A DNA stretch of 64,000 bases from Paraburkholderia guartelaensis (GTDB lineage Bacteria > Pseudomonadota > Gammaproteobacteria > Burkholderiales > Burkholderiaceae). Numbering within the stretch: position 1 is the first letter of the stretch; each line of letters opens with the position of its first letter. Below the pieces are notes generated by a model, which did no database searches, was not told where the DNA came from, and saw only the letters and a program-made list of their open reading frames with translations. The translations under genes and the position numbers were made by a program. This document shows, piece by piece, positions 50,770 to 59,718 of the stretch. The DNA is taken from positions 2,596 through 66,595 of the forward strand of contig NZ_SMOD01000033.1 of NCBI RefSeq assembly GCF_004353905.1, written 5' to 3'.

Positions 50770-52251
50770 TTATGCTGACCGGTCCTGGCGCCGGAGACTG
50801 AGAAGCCGCAGCAGTTCGTCTCGCAATTCCGAGATATCCAGGACATGCTGCGCCCGGGTCACGGCCACATAGAGGAGGCGGAGCTCATCGTCGTCCGGCA
50901 TCTGGCTTCCGTCGGCCCCGCGCAGGCGGAAATCGTTGGCAACCTTGACCCGCTTCCACTCGAGACCCTTGGCACGGTGGACGGTTGAGATCACATAGTC
51001 GGCGGCGCCCTCCGCCGCCGAACGCTGCGCCAGGGCCCGCAGGTAGCCGATCCCCAGCTCGTCGACGATGCGCACAACCGGCAGCAGGTCCTGACCAAAT
51101 GCACTGCGCGCAAACGCCTGTGCGTCGCTCCATGTCTCGAACAGCGAAAACGCCGCCGGACGGAACGCGCGCTGGCCGGCCAGCAAGCGGTCAGCGCCGT
51201 CAGCGTAAGCGAGAATCTCGGCGGGACTCATCCGGATCGCCGGTCGGTGCCCCGCCTCGAGTCCGGCGGCGAACTGCCAGAGCGCCGTGACGTTCTTCCG
51301 GCACAGGATCGCGTCGACCGGCGGCGCGAGCGCGGGATCCTCCACCATGATCGAGCCGATGGCTTCCTGCCCCCGGACGGGCGTGCGCTCACCGAGCAGT
51401 GCGAGCAGGCGGCTGGCAAGCGCCGCGAACGTCGCACCAAAGCGGAACGATTCCGTGAGCGCGCATTCGGGCGCGTCGATCTGCGCCATCGCATTGACCG
51501 CGCCGCGCCACTCGTAGATCTGCTGGTAAGGGTCGCCCACATAGATGATCTGCGCGTGGCGCTGCCGGTCAAGGACCGAAAGCATGACACCGTCGCTGTC
51601 CTGCGCCTCGTCGAACAGGATGTAGTCGGCTTCGATGCTAGGCTGTGAGAATGCCCAGAGCTTCAGGAGCACGTCAGGCGAAATGGCGCTCGCGGCGCGC
51701 GCAGCTGCGCCCTCCTCCCAGAGCCGCCCGACGTAAGGCAGCAGGTAGGTGCGCAGTTGCGCGGCCATCGCTTCGTCGATCTTTTCATCGACGACAACGT
51801 GCTGCACTGCCGGCTGGGCATCCGCGGACCGGCAGAACCTGTCCCGCCCATCGGCAATCATCCGCCCGATCTCGAACGGGGCAATCTCGACGGCCTTACC
51901 CGTCACCGTCCGCACTTCAAGCGGGCCAAGCCCGTAGCGTGCGGCAAGTTCGTGCGGCGGCTCGCCCTGAAGGCTCATCCGGCTTCTGAGCGACGGCTTG
52001 GCGCAGGCCCACGCCAGCGAATGCATCGTCCGTGCGCCGACGTGAGGTGGAAAGCGCCGGGCGGCGCTTGCCGCGATTTCCCGGTTGAACGCGAGATACA
52101 TGCCGCGCCGCTGGCCGAAGTGCTCGGCCACGAGCTGGAGTGTGGAAGTCTTGCCCGCGCCAGCGAAGGCCTTGACCTTCAGGTTCCCGGCCCCACGCGC
52201 CGCCGCGATCACGGCCTGCTGCTCTCCTGTTGGACTAAAGCTCCTCTTCAC
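50770..52251 (-). CDS. UvrD/Rep-like superfamily 1 DNA helicase
   Basis: This is a 493-aa SF1 helicase. Motif Ia/Walker A is AFAGAGKTSTL near residue 30, motif II is YILFDEAQDSDGVM, and motif III is VGDPYQQIYEWRGA. Motif V is STVHRAKGLEWKRVKV and motif VI is LLYVAVTRAQHVLDI. It is shorter than UvrD (about 720 aa) and lacks the large 1B/2B insertions. The start is a GTG. Compact helicases of this type occur both in repair and in some phage-defence systems (e.g. GajB). No nuclease partner is adjacent, so a specific system is not assigned. It lies 87 bp upstream of the toxin-antitoxin pair on the same strand. Confidence 0.9.
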   Translation of the reverse strand: MKRSFSPTGEQQAVIAAARGAGNLKVKAFAGAGKTSTLQLVAEHFGQRRGMYLAFNREIAASAARRFPPHVGARTMHSLAWACAKPSLRSRMSLQGEPPHELAARYGLGPLEVRTVTGKAVEIAPFEIGRMIADGRDRFCRSADAQPAVQHVVVDEKIDEAMAAQLRTYLLPYVGRLWEEGAAARAASAISPDVLLKLWAFSQPSIEADYILFDEAQDSDGVMLSVLDRQRHAQIIYVGDPYQQIYEWRGAVNAMAQIDAPECALTESFRFGATFAALASRLLALLGERTPVRGQEAIGSIMVEDPALAPPVDAILCRKNVTALWQFAAGLEAGHRPAIRMSPAEILAYADGADRLLAGQRAFRPAAFSLFETWSDAQAFARSAFGQDLLPVVRIVDELGIGYLRALAQRSAAEGAADYVISTVHRAKGLEWKRVKVANDFRLRGADGSQMPDDDELRLLYVAVTRAQHVLDISELRDELLRLLSLRRQDRSA

Positions 52252-52785
52252 GCGATACCGGACCTCATGTGCGGTTGCTCCAGACGATGTCGGGTCGCTG
52301 ATTTTCGCATGACCCGCAGCCGATCGAGCGGCCCCGCGCCGGACGCGGATTCAGCACATCTGGCGTGGCGAAATCCCACAGCGCCCGTCAGGTCTCAACA
52401 AGCTCCAGCCCGTTCTCGGCACACCATTGCCTTCTATGAGAAAAATGTTGTCAAGGTCATTTTTGACTGGATTGTGAATTTCCGCCATGTTCCTCCAGGC
52501 GTCTTAACAGAAAGGTGATACCCCTGTTGCCAGAGGAATTTTTTCGTTCGAAGCCCGAATCGTTGCGCTCGTGAGACCCAGTGTCCCACTGCCTTCTATC
52601 CGCCGGCGCGGTGACCGGCCTCATCCTGCATGCGCGTTACGCCGGAATCGTTTACCGGGAACATGCCCCATCTCAGACATCGGTTGTATCAGCAACCTGG
52701 CAATGGTTCGGGCATGTCCAATTCAGACTGTTTCTTCTACGTACGACTGACGCAAATAAACCTCTTGCCTGCTAAACCTGAAGGA
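52252..52785. other. 534-bp gap between helicase gene and IS110 transposase
   Basis: No protein gene supported. The stretch 52440-52560 is AT-rich (AAAAATGTTGTCAAGG, GAATTTTTTCG). The half nearest the transposase stop may be the 3' non-coding end of the IS; in IS1111-type elements that end holds the guide (bridge) RNA. Confidence 0.45.
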
Positions 52786-53940
52786 TTACGTCGACTTCAG
52801 CTCTGCGCCTTCGGGAATGACGCCGTCTTTCAGATAACGCCATAGCGCAATCGCGAGGCGCCGCGCGATTGCGACGATCGCGATGCGCCGTGCGCGGCGG
52901 TTTGGTCCCGTGCCCTGAGTGCGCTCGTTGAACCAACGCGTGAGCGCGCTGTCGGGCTGGAAGCGAAGCCAGCACCACGCCATCTCGATGAGTAACGCGC
53001 GCACTCTCCGGTTGCCCTGCTTGCTGATTCCCTGGTCAACCTGGCTCTCGCCACTGTCGTAGGGCTGGGGCACCAGCCCCGTACAGGCACCCACCTGGCG
53101 GCGGTTGCTGAACCCTCTCCAGAACAGTTCAAGCACGAGGCGTGACGCGCCCACTTCACCAATCCCTTTGAGGCGCGCGAGGTCATCGCACCGCTGGCGC
53201 GCCGGTGCGGGAAGGCTTGCCTGCCGTGTCGTCTCGAGCGCAGCGAGCTGCTTCTGCGCCAGCGACAGTCGTTCGCATTCGCGCAGCAGCCGCTCCCGCA
53301 CTTCGGGCGGCAGCGGTGCGCCGTCATGGCACTTCACCTCCTCGCGGGCAAGCCGGTCGGCGAAATGCCTGTGACCGACTTCATCCCAGCAACCGAGCGT
53401 AACCAGCAGCTTGCGCATGCGGTCGCGATGTTGCAGCACTTCCTTCTGCAGCTGGCCGCGATCGCGTATCAGGTGCCGAGACGCTTCGTCCTGCGGCGAA
53501 GGCATGTGCACCACATGCATGCGGTCGCGCTCGCCGCGGAGCCACGCGCGCAGGTTGACGACCAGCTTGATGGCATCAAGCCGGTCGGTCTTCGCACGCC
53601 GCTTCTGGCGTTCGACCGGAATGCTGGCTGGGTCGACAACGTAGCAGGCGATATGCCGGGTCTGTAACGCGCGACAGATCCAGAAGGCGTCCTGACCAGC
53701 CTCATAGCTCACGGCGATTCGTACGTCTGCCGGCAGTAACCACTTTTGCTTGTGCGCCTCGATCAGGTCCAGCACCTCCTGCAGGCGCGCCGCAGCCTGC
53801 GGTTGCGCGACCGTGTGCACGGCTGGCTTCTCGCGCCGCCCGTCGTGGAGCGCGACTTTCCATTTGGCTGCTGCCAGTTCCAGCGACACTGCCAGCACCA
53901 GTCCGTCACCATTATCCGTGTATGCCTGATCGATACGCAT
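52786..53940 (-). CDS. IS110-family (IS1111-like) transposase
   Basis: This is a 384-aa DEDD transposase. The N-terminal RuvC-like domain begins LAVSLELAAAKWKVALHDG and has RRAKTDRLDAIKLVVNLR near residue 118. The C-terminal Transposase_20 domain contains LKGIGEVGASRLVLELFWRGFSNRRQVGACTGLVPQPYDSG, with the conserved serine in the following SQVDQGISKQGNRRVRALLIEMAW block. AGGAG lies before the ATG. The frame looks intact. Only 54 bp separate its start from the neighbouring gene stop, while 534 bp lie downstream, which favours an IS1111-type layout. Confidence 0.93.
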   Translation of the reverse strand: MRIDQAYTDNGDGLVLAVSLELAAAKWKVALHDGRREKPAVHTVAQPQAAARLQEVLDLIEAHKQKWLLPADVRIAVSYEAGQDAFWICRALQTRHIACYVVDPASIPVERQKRRAKTDRLDAIKLVVNLRAWLRGERDRMHVVHMPSPQDEASRHLIRDRGQLQKEVLQHRDRMRKLLVTLGCWDEVGHRHFADRLAREEVKCHDGAPLPPEVRERLLRECERLSLAQKQLAALETTRQASLPAPARQRCDDLARLKGIGEVGASRLVLELFWRGFSNRRQVGACTGLVPQPYDSGESQVDQGISKQGNRRVRALLIEMAWCWLRFQPDSALTRWFNERTQGTGPNRRARRIAIVAIARRLAIALWRYLKDGVIPEGAELKST

Positions 53941-53968
53941 GATGTTCTCCTAGAGAGCCAAACCTCAG

Positions 53969-53993
53969 CACGCTGATTTTAGGCGTCAGCGTG
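53969..53993. repeat. inverted repeat upstream of IS110 transposase
   Basis: CACGCTGA (53969-53976) and TCAGCGTG (53986-53993) are perfect 8-bp inverted arms around nine bases, 29 bp upstream of the transposase start. It probably belongs to the left end of the element or to its transcriptional control, and it also sits one base from the UPF0158 stop. Confidence 0.5.
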
Positions 53994-53994
53994 T

Positions 53995-54402
53995 TCAGGT
54001 CCTCGCTACATAGGATCTCAGCGCCCTTTCGACAGCATCGGTTTCAAACGAATACCAGCGCTCGAGGACGCCTTCACGTTCCAGCAGGCCCTTGAAACGC
54101 GCATAGGCCCCTCGTCTCCGGAAAAATTCTTCGACCTGCTCGTAACATGCAGGCAACGTCTGTGCGACAAAGCGCAAGGCGAGATGGCTTCCGAGATCAA
54201 GCTCGCTCTTGTGCGGTATCGCAAGGTAGCGGTCAGAGGTTTCGAGGTCATCAGGTATCTCCTCGTCGAACGCCTCGCTGGAATCGGAAGTCCACCAGAC
54301 TTTGCCCGTATCGAGCGAGATATACGCGCTATGTTCCATCGGCGCCGCGCAGCTGACAAAGTCGAACGCCATGGAAAGATTGTCGTGCCTCACTGCGACC
54401 AT
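53995..54402 (-). CDS. UPF0158 family protein
   Basis: This is a 135-aa protein of the UPF0158 group, function unknown. The family pattern shows in the opening AMVAVRHDNLSMAFDFVS, AYISLDTGKVWW, and the C-terminal FFRRRGAYARFKGLLEREGVLERWYSFE. GGAGGAG sits before the ATG at 54402, so a longer frame from 54504 is rejected. The 191-aa gene upstream ends 98 bp away on the same strand, so the two may be one operon. The IS110 element abuts its 3' end, and the stop is intact. Confidence 0.8.
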   Translation of the reverse strand: MVAVRHDNLSMAFDFVSCAAPMEHSAYISLDTGKVWWTSDSSEAFDEEIPDDLETSDRYLAIPHKSELDLGSHLALRFVAQTLPACYEQVEEFFRRRGAYARFKGLLEREGVLERWYSFETDAVERALRSYVART

Positions 54403-54500
54403 GGCTCTCCTCCGGCCTGGGTGATAACCGTTCGAGGCGCCGGTTCGCAAACCGGCTCGGGCCAGTGACGGCCGCCCGTTTAACGCATCGGCACCACGAC

Positions 54501-55076
54501 TCAAAGCTCGTCGCTCGGGTCAGCGATCTCGAGCCGGAACTGCCATCCTTCCATGCTCATGAGCATTCGCCCAAGATCGTCCCATAAGACCTCCTTGCCG
54601 TCGACGACCACGAGTGGCAGGTGGCCTGGCTGGGATTCGTCCCATTCGATACGCCCGCGCACCATGCTGTCGATGATCCGGCGCTCACGAAAATCGACGT
54701 GCCTGAACGACAGCGCGCGACGAATCTTCTCGATGAGGCGCCCGAGTAGCACGAATACATCGTCGTCAGCTTCGCCGATCAGCTGGAACCGGTAACCGGC
54801 GGGAAGCTCACCTTGAAGCTCGAAGCCATCCAGCGCAATCCGGGCGCCCAGGAGCCGGAGCTGGAAATGGAACTGGTGGGCATCCCCCTCGCAATCAATC
54901 AGCTGGATGGGGTCAAGCCGAACGTTCTCGAAATCGGTGAATCCGGCGGACTCGGCAATCCTGGCATTGAAGCACGAAGTGCAGAGTAACTCATAGTGGC
55001 CATCGCCAGAACCGCAGTGGATGGTGTCCCAGGGTGGCGTCTGGTTGCCGCATTGTTCGCAACGCTCGTGTGCCAT
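54501..55076 (-). CDS. zinc-ribbon-like hypothetical protein, 191 aa
   Basis: This is a 191-aa protein with an N-terminal treble-clef or ribbon motif (CEQCGNQTPPWDT..., LLCTSCFNARIAE), where four cysteines in CxxC pairs would bind zinc. A long alpha/beta body follows (LIDCEGDAHQFHFQLRLLGARIALDGFEL, DVFVLLGRLIEKIRRAL). I do not recognise the family. AGG lies seven bases before the ATG at 55076; the longer frame upstream is unsupported. It pairs with the UPF0158 gene on the same strand. Confidence 0.65.
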   Translation of the reverse strand: MAHERCEQCGNQTPPWDTIHCGSGDGHYELLCTSCFNARIAESAGFTDFENVRLDPIQLIDCEGDAHQFHFQLRLLGARIALDGFELQGELPAGYRFQLIGEADDDVFVLLGRLIEKIRRALSFRHVDFRERRIIDSMVRGRIEWDESQPGHLPLVVVDGKEVLWDDLGRMLMSMEGWQFRLEIADPSDEL

Positions 55077-55556
55077 GTCGTGCCTGCTGTAACGTTTTCC
55101 CTGCGATCGCCAGGATGTTGATTTCCGGTTGCCGTTTTCGACATTATTGATCGGACGTTGCCGGCAACATGCGACCCACGAAGGCGCATTGGGGTGCGCA
55201 GCAGCTGGCGAACGGATACCGCTATTTTGACAGACACGGCGAGCCGCGCCCAACTGATGCCAGGCGTCTGGCGCCATGTGACCAGCAAGGTGACACGCCA
55301 TCCATGACCGATGCGTTCGATGACGTCGTGTCGCATGGTGGTTTGCATGCGGTGGCGCTACGGGTGATATGCCCGAAGCCTCGTAACTGGCATCGCACCG
55401 ATATGAAATATATAGGAATACGAATCAAAACAAAAATGCGATCATTGTTTTTATGTAAAATTTGCGTTATGTTAAATCACGTAGTGATCCTAAGTAAATC
55501 ATTGAAACGTATTCCGTAGCGCCGTCATCAGCTCGTCTCCTCCATTCCTTCGGCTG
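55077..55556. other. 480-bp gap containing dif-like site C
   Basis: No supported gene. The last 120 bases (55400-55510) are sharply AT-richer than the flanks and hold site C plus a second XerD-type arm. This is the right border of the accessory region as judged by composition. Confidence 0.5.
55434..55461 (+). repeat. dif-like XerC/XerD recombination site C
   Basis: AAATGCGATCA, hexamer TTGTTT, then TTATGTAAAAT on the plus strand. Orientation is inverse to sites A and B. A second arm, TTATGTTAAAT, identical to the E. coli dif XerD arm, follows at 55467-55477. It lies between the zinc-ribbon gene and the WYL regulator gene. Confidence 0.6.
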
Positions 55557-56267
55557 TCAAGCTCTGTCAGCATCCTGCTCGTAGGTAGAACGCGCCAGAT
55601 GCTCGTGCAATCCGGCTATCAATTCCGCACGCCGAGCCGGATAGCGCGAGCCCTCGACTACCGAAAGAATCCGGTCGGTCCGGAATGTGCGAAAGGCGCC
55701 TCGTAGTTCACACCAGGCGGCAAGCACGCGGGCGCTATCCATGAAGCCGATCTGTACGGGCCAGACCACGCGTTGCGAGCGACGCCCGGCTGCATCGGCA
55801 TAGACGATCTCCAGGCGGTGTTGCGCCCGGATTGCCGTACGCAGACGGTCGAGCTCAACCACATTGTCGGGAAAGGACGTTGCCGACGGCCCAGGCAGTG
55901 CCAGCGGCAGATCGAGCGTCACAGCCGCATCCGGCGGCAAGACGGCGCTAATTTTCTCCTTCGCTGCTTTGGCAGCCGTTCTCAGCACGTCATCGCCGCG
56001 CTGATCGACGTAGCGCAGACCCAGCATGATCGCCTCGAGCTCCTCGCGCGCGAACATCAGCGGCGGAAGGAAATAGCCGGGTTTCAGCAGATAACCGACA
56101 CCCGCACTGCCTTCGACGGGTACACCCTGCGCCATCAACTCCGCCACGTCGCGATAGATCGTCCGTTCCGAAACAGCGAGCTCGTCCGCGAGCCGGGCGG
56201 CCGTTACCGGACGCCGCCTCGTGCGCAGGAACTCTATCAGGCGCAGCAACCGCCCCGAACGTGACAT
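55557..56267 (-). CDS. WYL-domain transcriptional regulator (YafY/DeoR-like HTH)
   Basis: This is a 236-aa regulator with an N-terminal winged HTH (RLLRLIEFLRTRRRPVTAARLADELAVSERTIYRDVAEL) and a WYL ligand-binding domain (RAQHRLEIVYADAAGRRSQRVVWPVQIGFMDSARVLAAWCELRGAFRTFRTDRI). AGGAGG lies seven bases before the ATG at 56267. It is divergent from the VOC gene at 56429, with 161 bp between, and probably regulates it (inference from position; a very common gene pair). Confidence 0.92.
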   Translation of the reverse strand: MSRSGRLLRLIEFLRTRRRPVTAARLADELAVSERTIYRDVAELMAQGVPVEGSAGVGYLLKPGYFLPPLMFAREELEAIMLGLRYVDQRGDDVLRTAAKAAKEKISAVLPPDAAVTLDLPLALPGPSATSFPDNVVELDRLRTAIRAQHRLEIVYADAAGRRSQRVVWPVQIGFMDSARVLAAWCELRGAFRTFRTDRILSVVEGSRYPARRAELIAGLHEHLARSTYEQDADRA

Positions 56268-56428
56268 GCAAGGCCTCCTCTCCCAAACGGCTGGCAAATG
56301 GTCCGGCAGCGCCCCGAGATTGTAGCCGTCGACAGCAAGCACTAGCCAGCGGAAAATCCCCCTCCTGACAGGAACTGTCAGCACAGGCGCTTATGATCGA
56401 CTGCCGATTTCAATGGAGAACAGAACCC

Positions 56429-56806
56429 ATGCTCGATCACATTATCCTGACCGTTAGCGACGTAGAACGCTCGCTCGCGTTTTATGAAGCCGCCCTCGAA
56501 CCGCTCGGCATCCGTTGTGTCATGCCCTACAAAGGCAAAAACGGCCATCCGGATCTATGGGGATTCGGCGACGGCCAGAGCGCTTGTTTCTGGTTGAAGC
56601 AGGGAGCACCGAATCCCGCGGCGACCCATTGGGGTTTCATGGCGCCCGATCAACAGACGGTCGATGCGTTCTACAACGCTGCCATTACAGCCGGCGCGAC
56701 GAACAATATCTCGCCCCGCTTCCGGCTGGAATACTATCCAGGCTACTATGCCGCCGATGTATTCGATCCCGATGGATATTCGTTTGAGGTAGTGCACAAA
56801 AGCTGA
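56429..56806 (+). CDS. VOC family protein (glyoxalase/dioxygenase-like)
   Basis: This is a 125-aa single vicinal-oxygen-chelate module: LDHIILTVSDVERSLAFYEAAL at the start and YAADVFDPDGYSFEVVHKS at the end, with His and Glu metal ligands at the expected ends. The usual paired-module metalloenzyme would be a homodimer. The substrate is unknown. GGAGA precedes the ATG by about 10 bases. It is divergent from its likely regulator. Confidence 0.88.
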   Translation: MLDHIILTVSDVERSLAFYEAALEPLGIRCVMPYKGKNGHPDLWGFGDGQSACFWLKQGAPNPAATHWGFMAPDQQTVDAFYNAAITAGATNNISPRFRLEYYPGYYAADVFDPDGYSFEVVHKS

Positions 56807-57688
56807 CGCCGCGACCGTGACACGCCGGGTCAGGGATTTGCAACGCAAATACGCGTGCGCGGCCGACGAACGAAAAGAAGGAAAGGAAATGGCTGCTCCT
56901 TGAACTAGCGAGAGATGCAGGAGATGCAACACGACCAGTCCAAGAACCCGCCCTGAACGCAGCGATAGCCCAAGCATTACAACAATTTGACGTGCCCTTC
57001 CGGCGTGCGGCGGAGCAATGTGCCGCGCGCCGAGTGCCCGTAACGCACGGGCCTATGCGATTCGGGAACGGCAAACGCTTGAAGGCCATGAGGCTGGCGG
57101 GTGCGTGCAGCACCCAGGGTTCCTCATATAAACTGGCGTAGTCTGCACCGAGGCATCGAAATTACGCCAGCATTCCTGGTCTACCGATGGGCTGCGAGAA
57201 GGCAGCATGGAATATGCGCCCGCGGACTCCATGTTTCGCGTTTCCACACAGCCTCGACCCACAGCCGTCGTTCGATCCAGCGATGCCTCGAATGGCTGGT
57301 CCCACGAAATTAATGGTCGTTCAATTCGCCGCAGTCGTCACGGCCGAAGGGTCGGATAACAGAGGAACCTGCTCTGCAATTGGCGCGACAACGACATCCG
57401 CAACGATAATCGCTTAGATCAGCAATTTCATGGCAATCACCTCCAGATTTTCCCTTCGTGTGAGGCAGACGCGATCTGATTAGCGAAAACTCCATGCCCC
57501 TTGTGCACGAATACGCCTTGCGATCTTTCCGTTTCGCAAGGAGGCGCGGATCTCAGTCACCACCGCCGCGCCACCTCCGACAGCTAAGCCACTCTCTTCG
57601 CCGATCCACATCGGACGTCACCGATACCAATGCGCAGGGTACGCTGCTCTCAAGTGCCGCGCAGTGCCCGTGATCGTCGCTGCTCGCT
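56807..57688. other. 882-bp gap without a live gene
   Basis: Contains the DUF4148-like relic at 57321-57431. Elsewhere several short frames are open without ribosome binding sites. The first 300 bp read like decayed coding DNA. No RNA gene is seen. Confidence 0.45.
57321..57431 (-). pseudogene. possible DUF4148-like relic
   Basis: A GGAGG leader and ATG at 57431 open a frame MKLLI, a stop, then AIIVADVVVAPIAEQVP to a second stop. The order MK-x-LI-x-A-[VI]-[VI]-VA matches signal peptides of small Burkholderiales DUF4148 proteins. An in-frame stop at codon 6 kills it. Only the signal region remains, so the family call is weak. Confidence 0.3.
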
Positions 57689-58348
57689 TCAGCGCCGGTT
57701 TTCGCGATCCGCGGACGCACCGCACAGCGCGCCCTCCTCGCTCGCCGCCTGGCGCGGGAACCCTGCTCTCAGTACCGGCACGACAGTCAGAGACCGAATT
57801 CCTTGCGCACCCCGAATCAGCACGCCTTCGATATCCGCCGTCGCCGACGGTCCGCTCATCAGAACCGAGTACCGTGCATCGTGAAACTCACTTCGATGAT
57901 AGGCATGATGCAGGTTCCCGACGATATCGCGCGGATCGAGTAATGCAACGAGATGCTGCGACAGATAGCCGAGTGCATTGACCTGATATTCCTTCTCGCT
58001 CATCCAGATAGAACCTGTCTCGGCCACCGCGAAAGCAGGTCTCACCACGCCCACATCGACATCGTGCAGATCTTGCGGCTTCGCGATCTCTTCCATGGGG
58101 CGCGTACCCTTCACTTCGGGTACGGCCGAGCAGATCACCAATGCATCGGGGAAACGCGTCAGAATGAAACCTTCGACATTGCCATCGTCCGGTGGCTCAC
58201 ACCAAATGCCACCCAGACGTGCAAGCGACGTCTTGAACGCTTCAACGGCAGACGGCAGTCCTTGATCGAACATCGGCACCTGCGGTAGAGCACGAGACGC
58301 GGGTTGAACCTCACGCAAGTGAGACAGAATCAAATCTCGGCTGCTCAT
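57689..58348 (-). CDS. lutC: lactate utilization protein C
   Basis: This is a 219-aa LUD-domain protein, one of the three subunits of the LutABC iron-sulphur L-lactate oxidation complex. The domain reads FILTRFPDALVICSAVPEVKGT... and VDVGVVRPAFAVAETGSIWMSEKE, with GPSATADIEGVLIRGAQGIRSL near the end. The last ~27 residues go beyond the usual end of the family, so the stop may be secondarily lost. Its start overlaps the lutB stop (ATGA). Confidence 0.9.
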   Translation of the reverse strand: MSSRDLILSHLREVQPASRALPQVPMFDQGLPSAVEAFKTSLARLGGIWCEPPDDGNVEGFILTRFPDALVICSAVPEVKGTRPMEEIAKPQDLHDVDVGVVRPAFAVAETGSIWMSEKEYQVNALGYLSQHLVALLDPRDIVGNLHHAYHRSEFHDARYSVLMSGPSATADIEGVLIRGAQGIRSLTVVPVLRAGFPRQAASEEGALCGASADRENRR

Positions 58349-59718
58349 TTCTTGCTCCTTTTCAGATACCAGTCACGGAAAGTTTCTTTCGGTGCGTCTG
58401 GCACCTCGCGCTGCTTTCCCCAGACGTTCAACGGGTTGTAGAGCACCGCTCGCGGCAGCGTCGAAACAGCCTTGTCGGCTGACTTGATCGCGATTCGAAA
58501 CACTTTGGGATGAGAGAGCACCTGTCCTGCTACCTTCATTGCCTCCTTCTTCACGAACGGCAATTCGTGCTTCTCGGCGATGATCTGCCGCCATTTGTAG
58601 ATCTGCTCGTGAATATTGATCTTGACGGGGCACACGTTGGTGCAACTGCCATTCATGGTCGAGGCAAAAGGAAGCGAACTGTACTTATGCAGGTTGAAGG
58701 TCGGGTTGATGATCGCGCCGATCGGACCTGAATACACCCCACCGTAGCTCAGCCCGCTGCTGCGGCGATACACCGGACAGGTATTCATGCACGCGCCACA
58801 GCGGATGCACTTAAGCGAATACCAGAAGTCCTCCATTGCCAGCCGTTCGGAACGGCCGTTGTCCACGAGAATGAAATGCATCTCGCCACCTTTACGCGGA
58901 GCGCGAAAGTGCGACGTGTACTGCGTAATCGGTGAACCGAGCGCACTGCGCGATAGCATGCGGATAAAGACACCCAGGTGCTCGAGTTTCGGAATCACCT
59001 TTTCGATCCCGATGGATGCGATATGCAGCGACGGCACGTTCGAACTCAAGTCCGCGTTCCCTTCGTTCGTGCACACGGTGATGCCGCCAGTCTCGGCCAC
59101 TGCGAAGTTACAGCCCGTCATACCGGCGTCTGCGTTGAGAATCAGCGGACGGGTCGCCTGCCGCTGTGCCTCGGCGAGCGCCGGAATGTCCTTTTCGTCC
59201 GGATCGGTCCCGAGCTTTTCCGCGAAGATCGTCGCCACGTCCGTCGCGAGCTTGTGAACGGCTGGCACGACGACATGCGAGGGCATCTGGTTATCGAGTT
59301 GCTGAATCCGTTCGCCGAGATCGGTCTCGACGACGGTGATGCCGCGATCTTCGAGGTACGGACGCATCTCGCACTCCTCGGTCAGCATCGACTTGCTCTT
59401 CACCAGCAGCTTCGCGTCGCGCTTGCTGAGAATATCCAACACGATCCGGTTGTGCTCTTCGGCGTCCTTCGCCCAGTGAACGACCACACCGTTGGCCGTC
59501 GCATTCCGTTCGAACTCTTCGAGATAGTCGGCCAGATTGGTCAGTGTATGTTCCTTGATCGCTGACGCCAGTCCGCGCAGTTCCTCCCATTCGGCTATGC
59601 CGTGCACCTCCTTGTCGCGTGACGTTCTCAGCTGCCAAAGGCGCTTGTCGTGGAATTCAATGTGTTTTTCGTCGGCTATGAAATGTTTTGAATAGCCGGC
59701 GTGATCTACCCGCTTCAT
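58345..59718 (-). CDS. lutB: lactate utilization protein B (iron-sulphur)
   Basis: This is a 457-aa LutB/LldF-type subunit. It has an N-terminal LUD domain (NADAGMTGCNFAVAETGGITVCTNEGNADL) and two 4Fe-4S motifs in the second half (CIRCGACMNTCPVYRR and CTNVCPVKINIHEQIY). A C-terminal DUF3390-type tail follows. It carries electrons in L-lactate oxidation to pyruvate. It overlaps both neighbours by four bases, so the three genes are one operon in the order lutA-lutB-lutC. Confidence 0.95.
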   Translation of the reverse strand: MKRVDHAGYSKHFIADEKHIEFHDKRLWQLRTSRDKEVHGIAEWEELRGLASAIKEHTLTNLADYLEEFERNATANGVVVHWAKDAEEHNRIVLDILSKRDAKLLVKSKSMLTEECEMRPYLEDRGITVVETDLGERIQQLDNQMPSHVVVPAVHKLATDVATIFAEKLGTDPDEKDIPALAEAQRQATRPLILNADAGMTGCNFAVAETGGITVCTNEGNADLSSNVPSLHIASIGIEKVIPKLEHLGVFIRMLSRSALGSPITQYTSHFRAPRKGGEMHFILVDNGRSERLAMEDFWYSLKCIRCGACMNTCPVYRRSSGLSYGGVYSGPIGAIINPTFNLHKYSSLPFASTMNGSCTNVCPVKINIHEQIYKWRQIIAEKHELPFVKKEAMKVAGQVLSHPKVFRIAIKSADKAVSTLPRAVLYNPLNVWGKQREVPDAPKETFRDWYLKRSKK

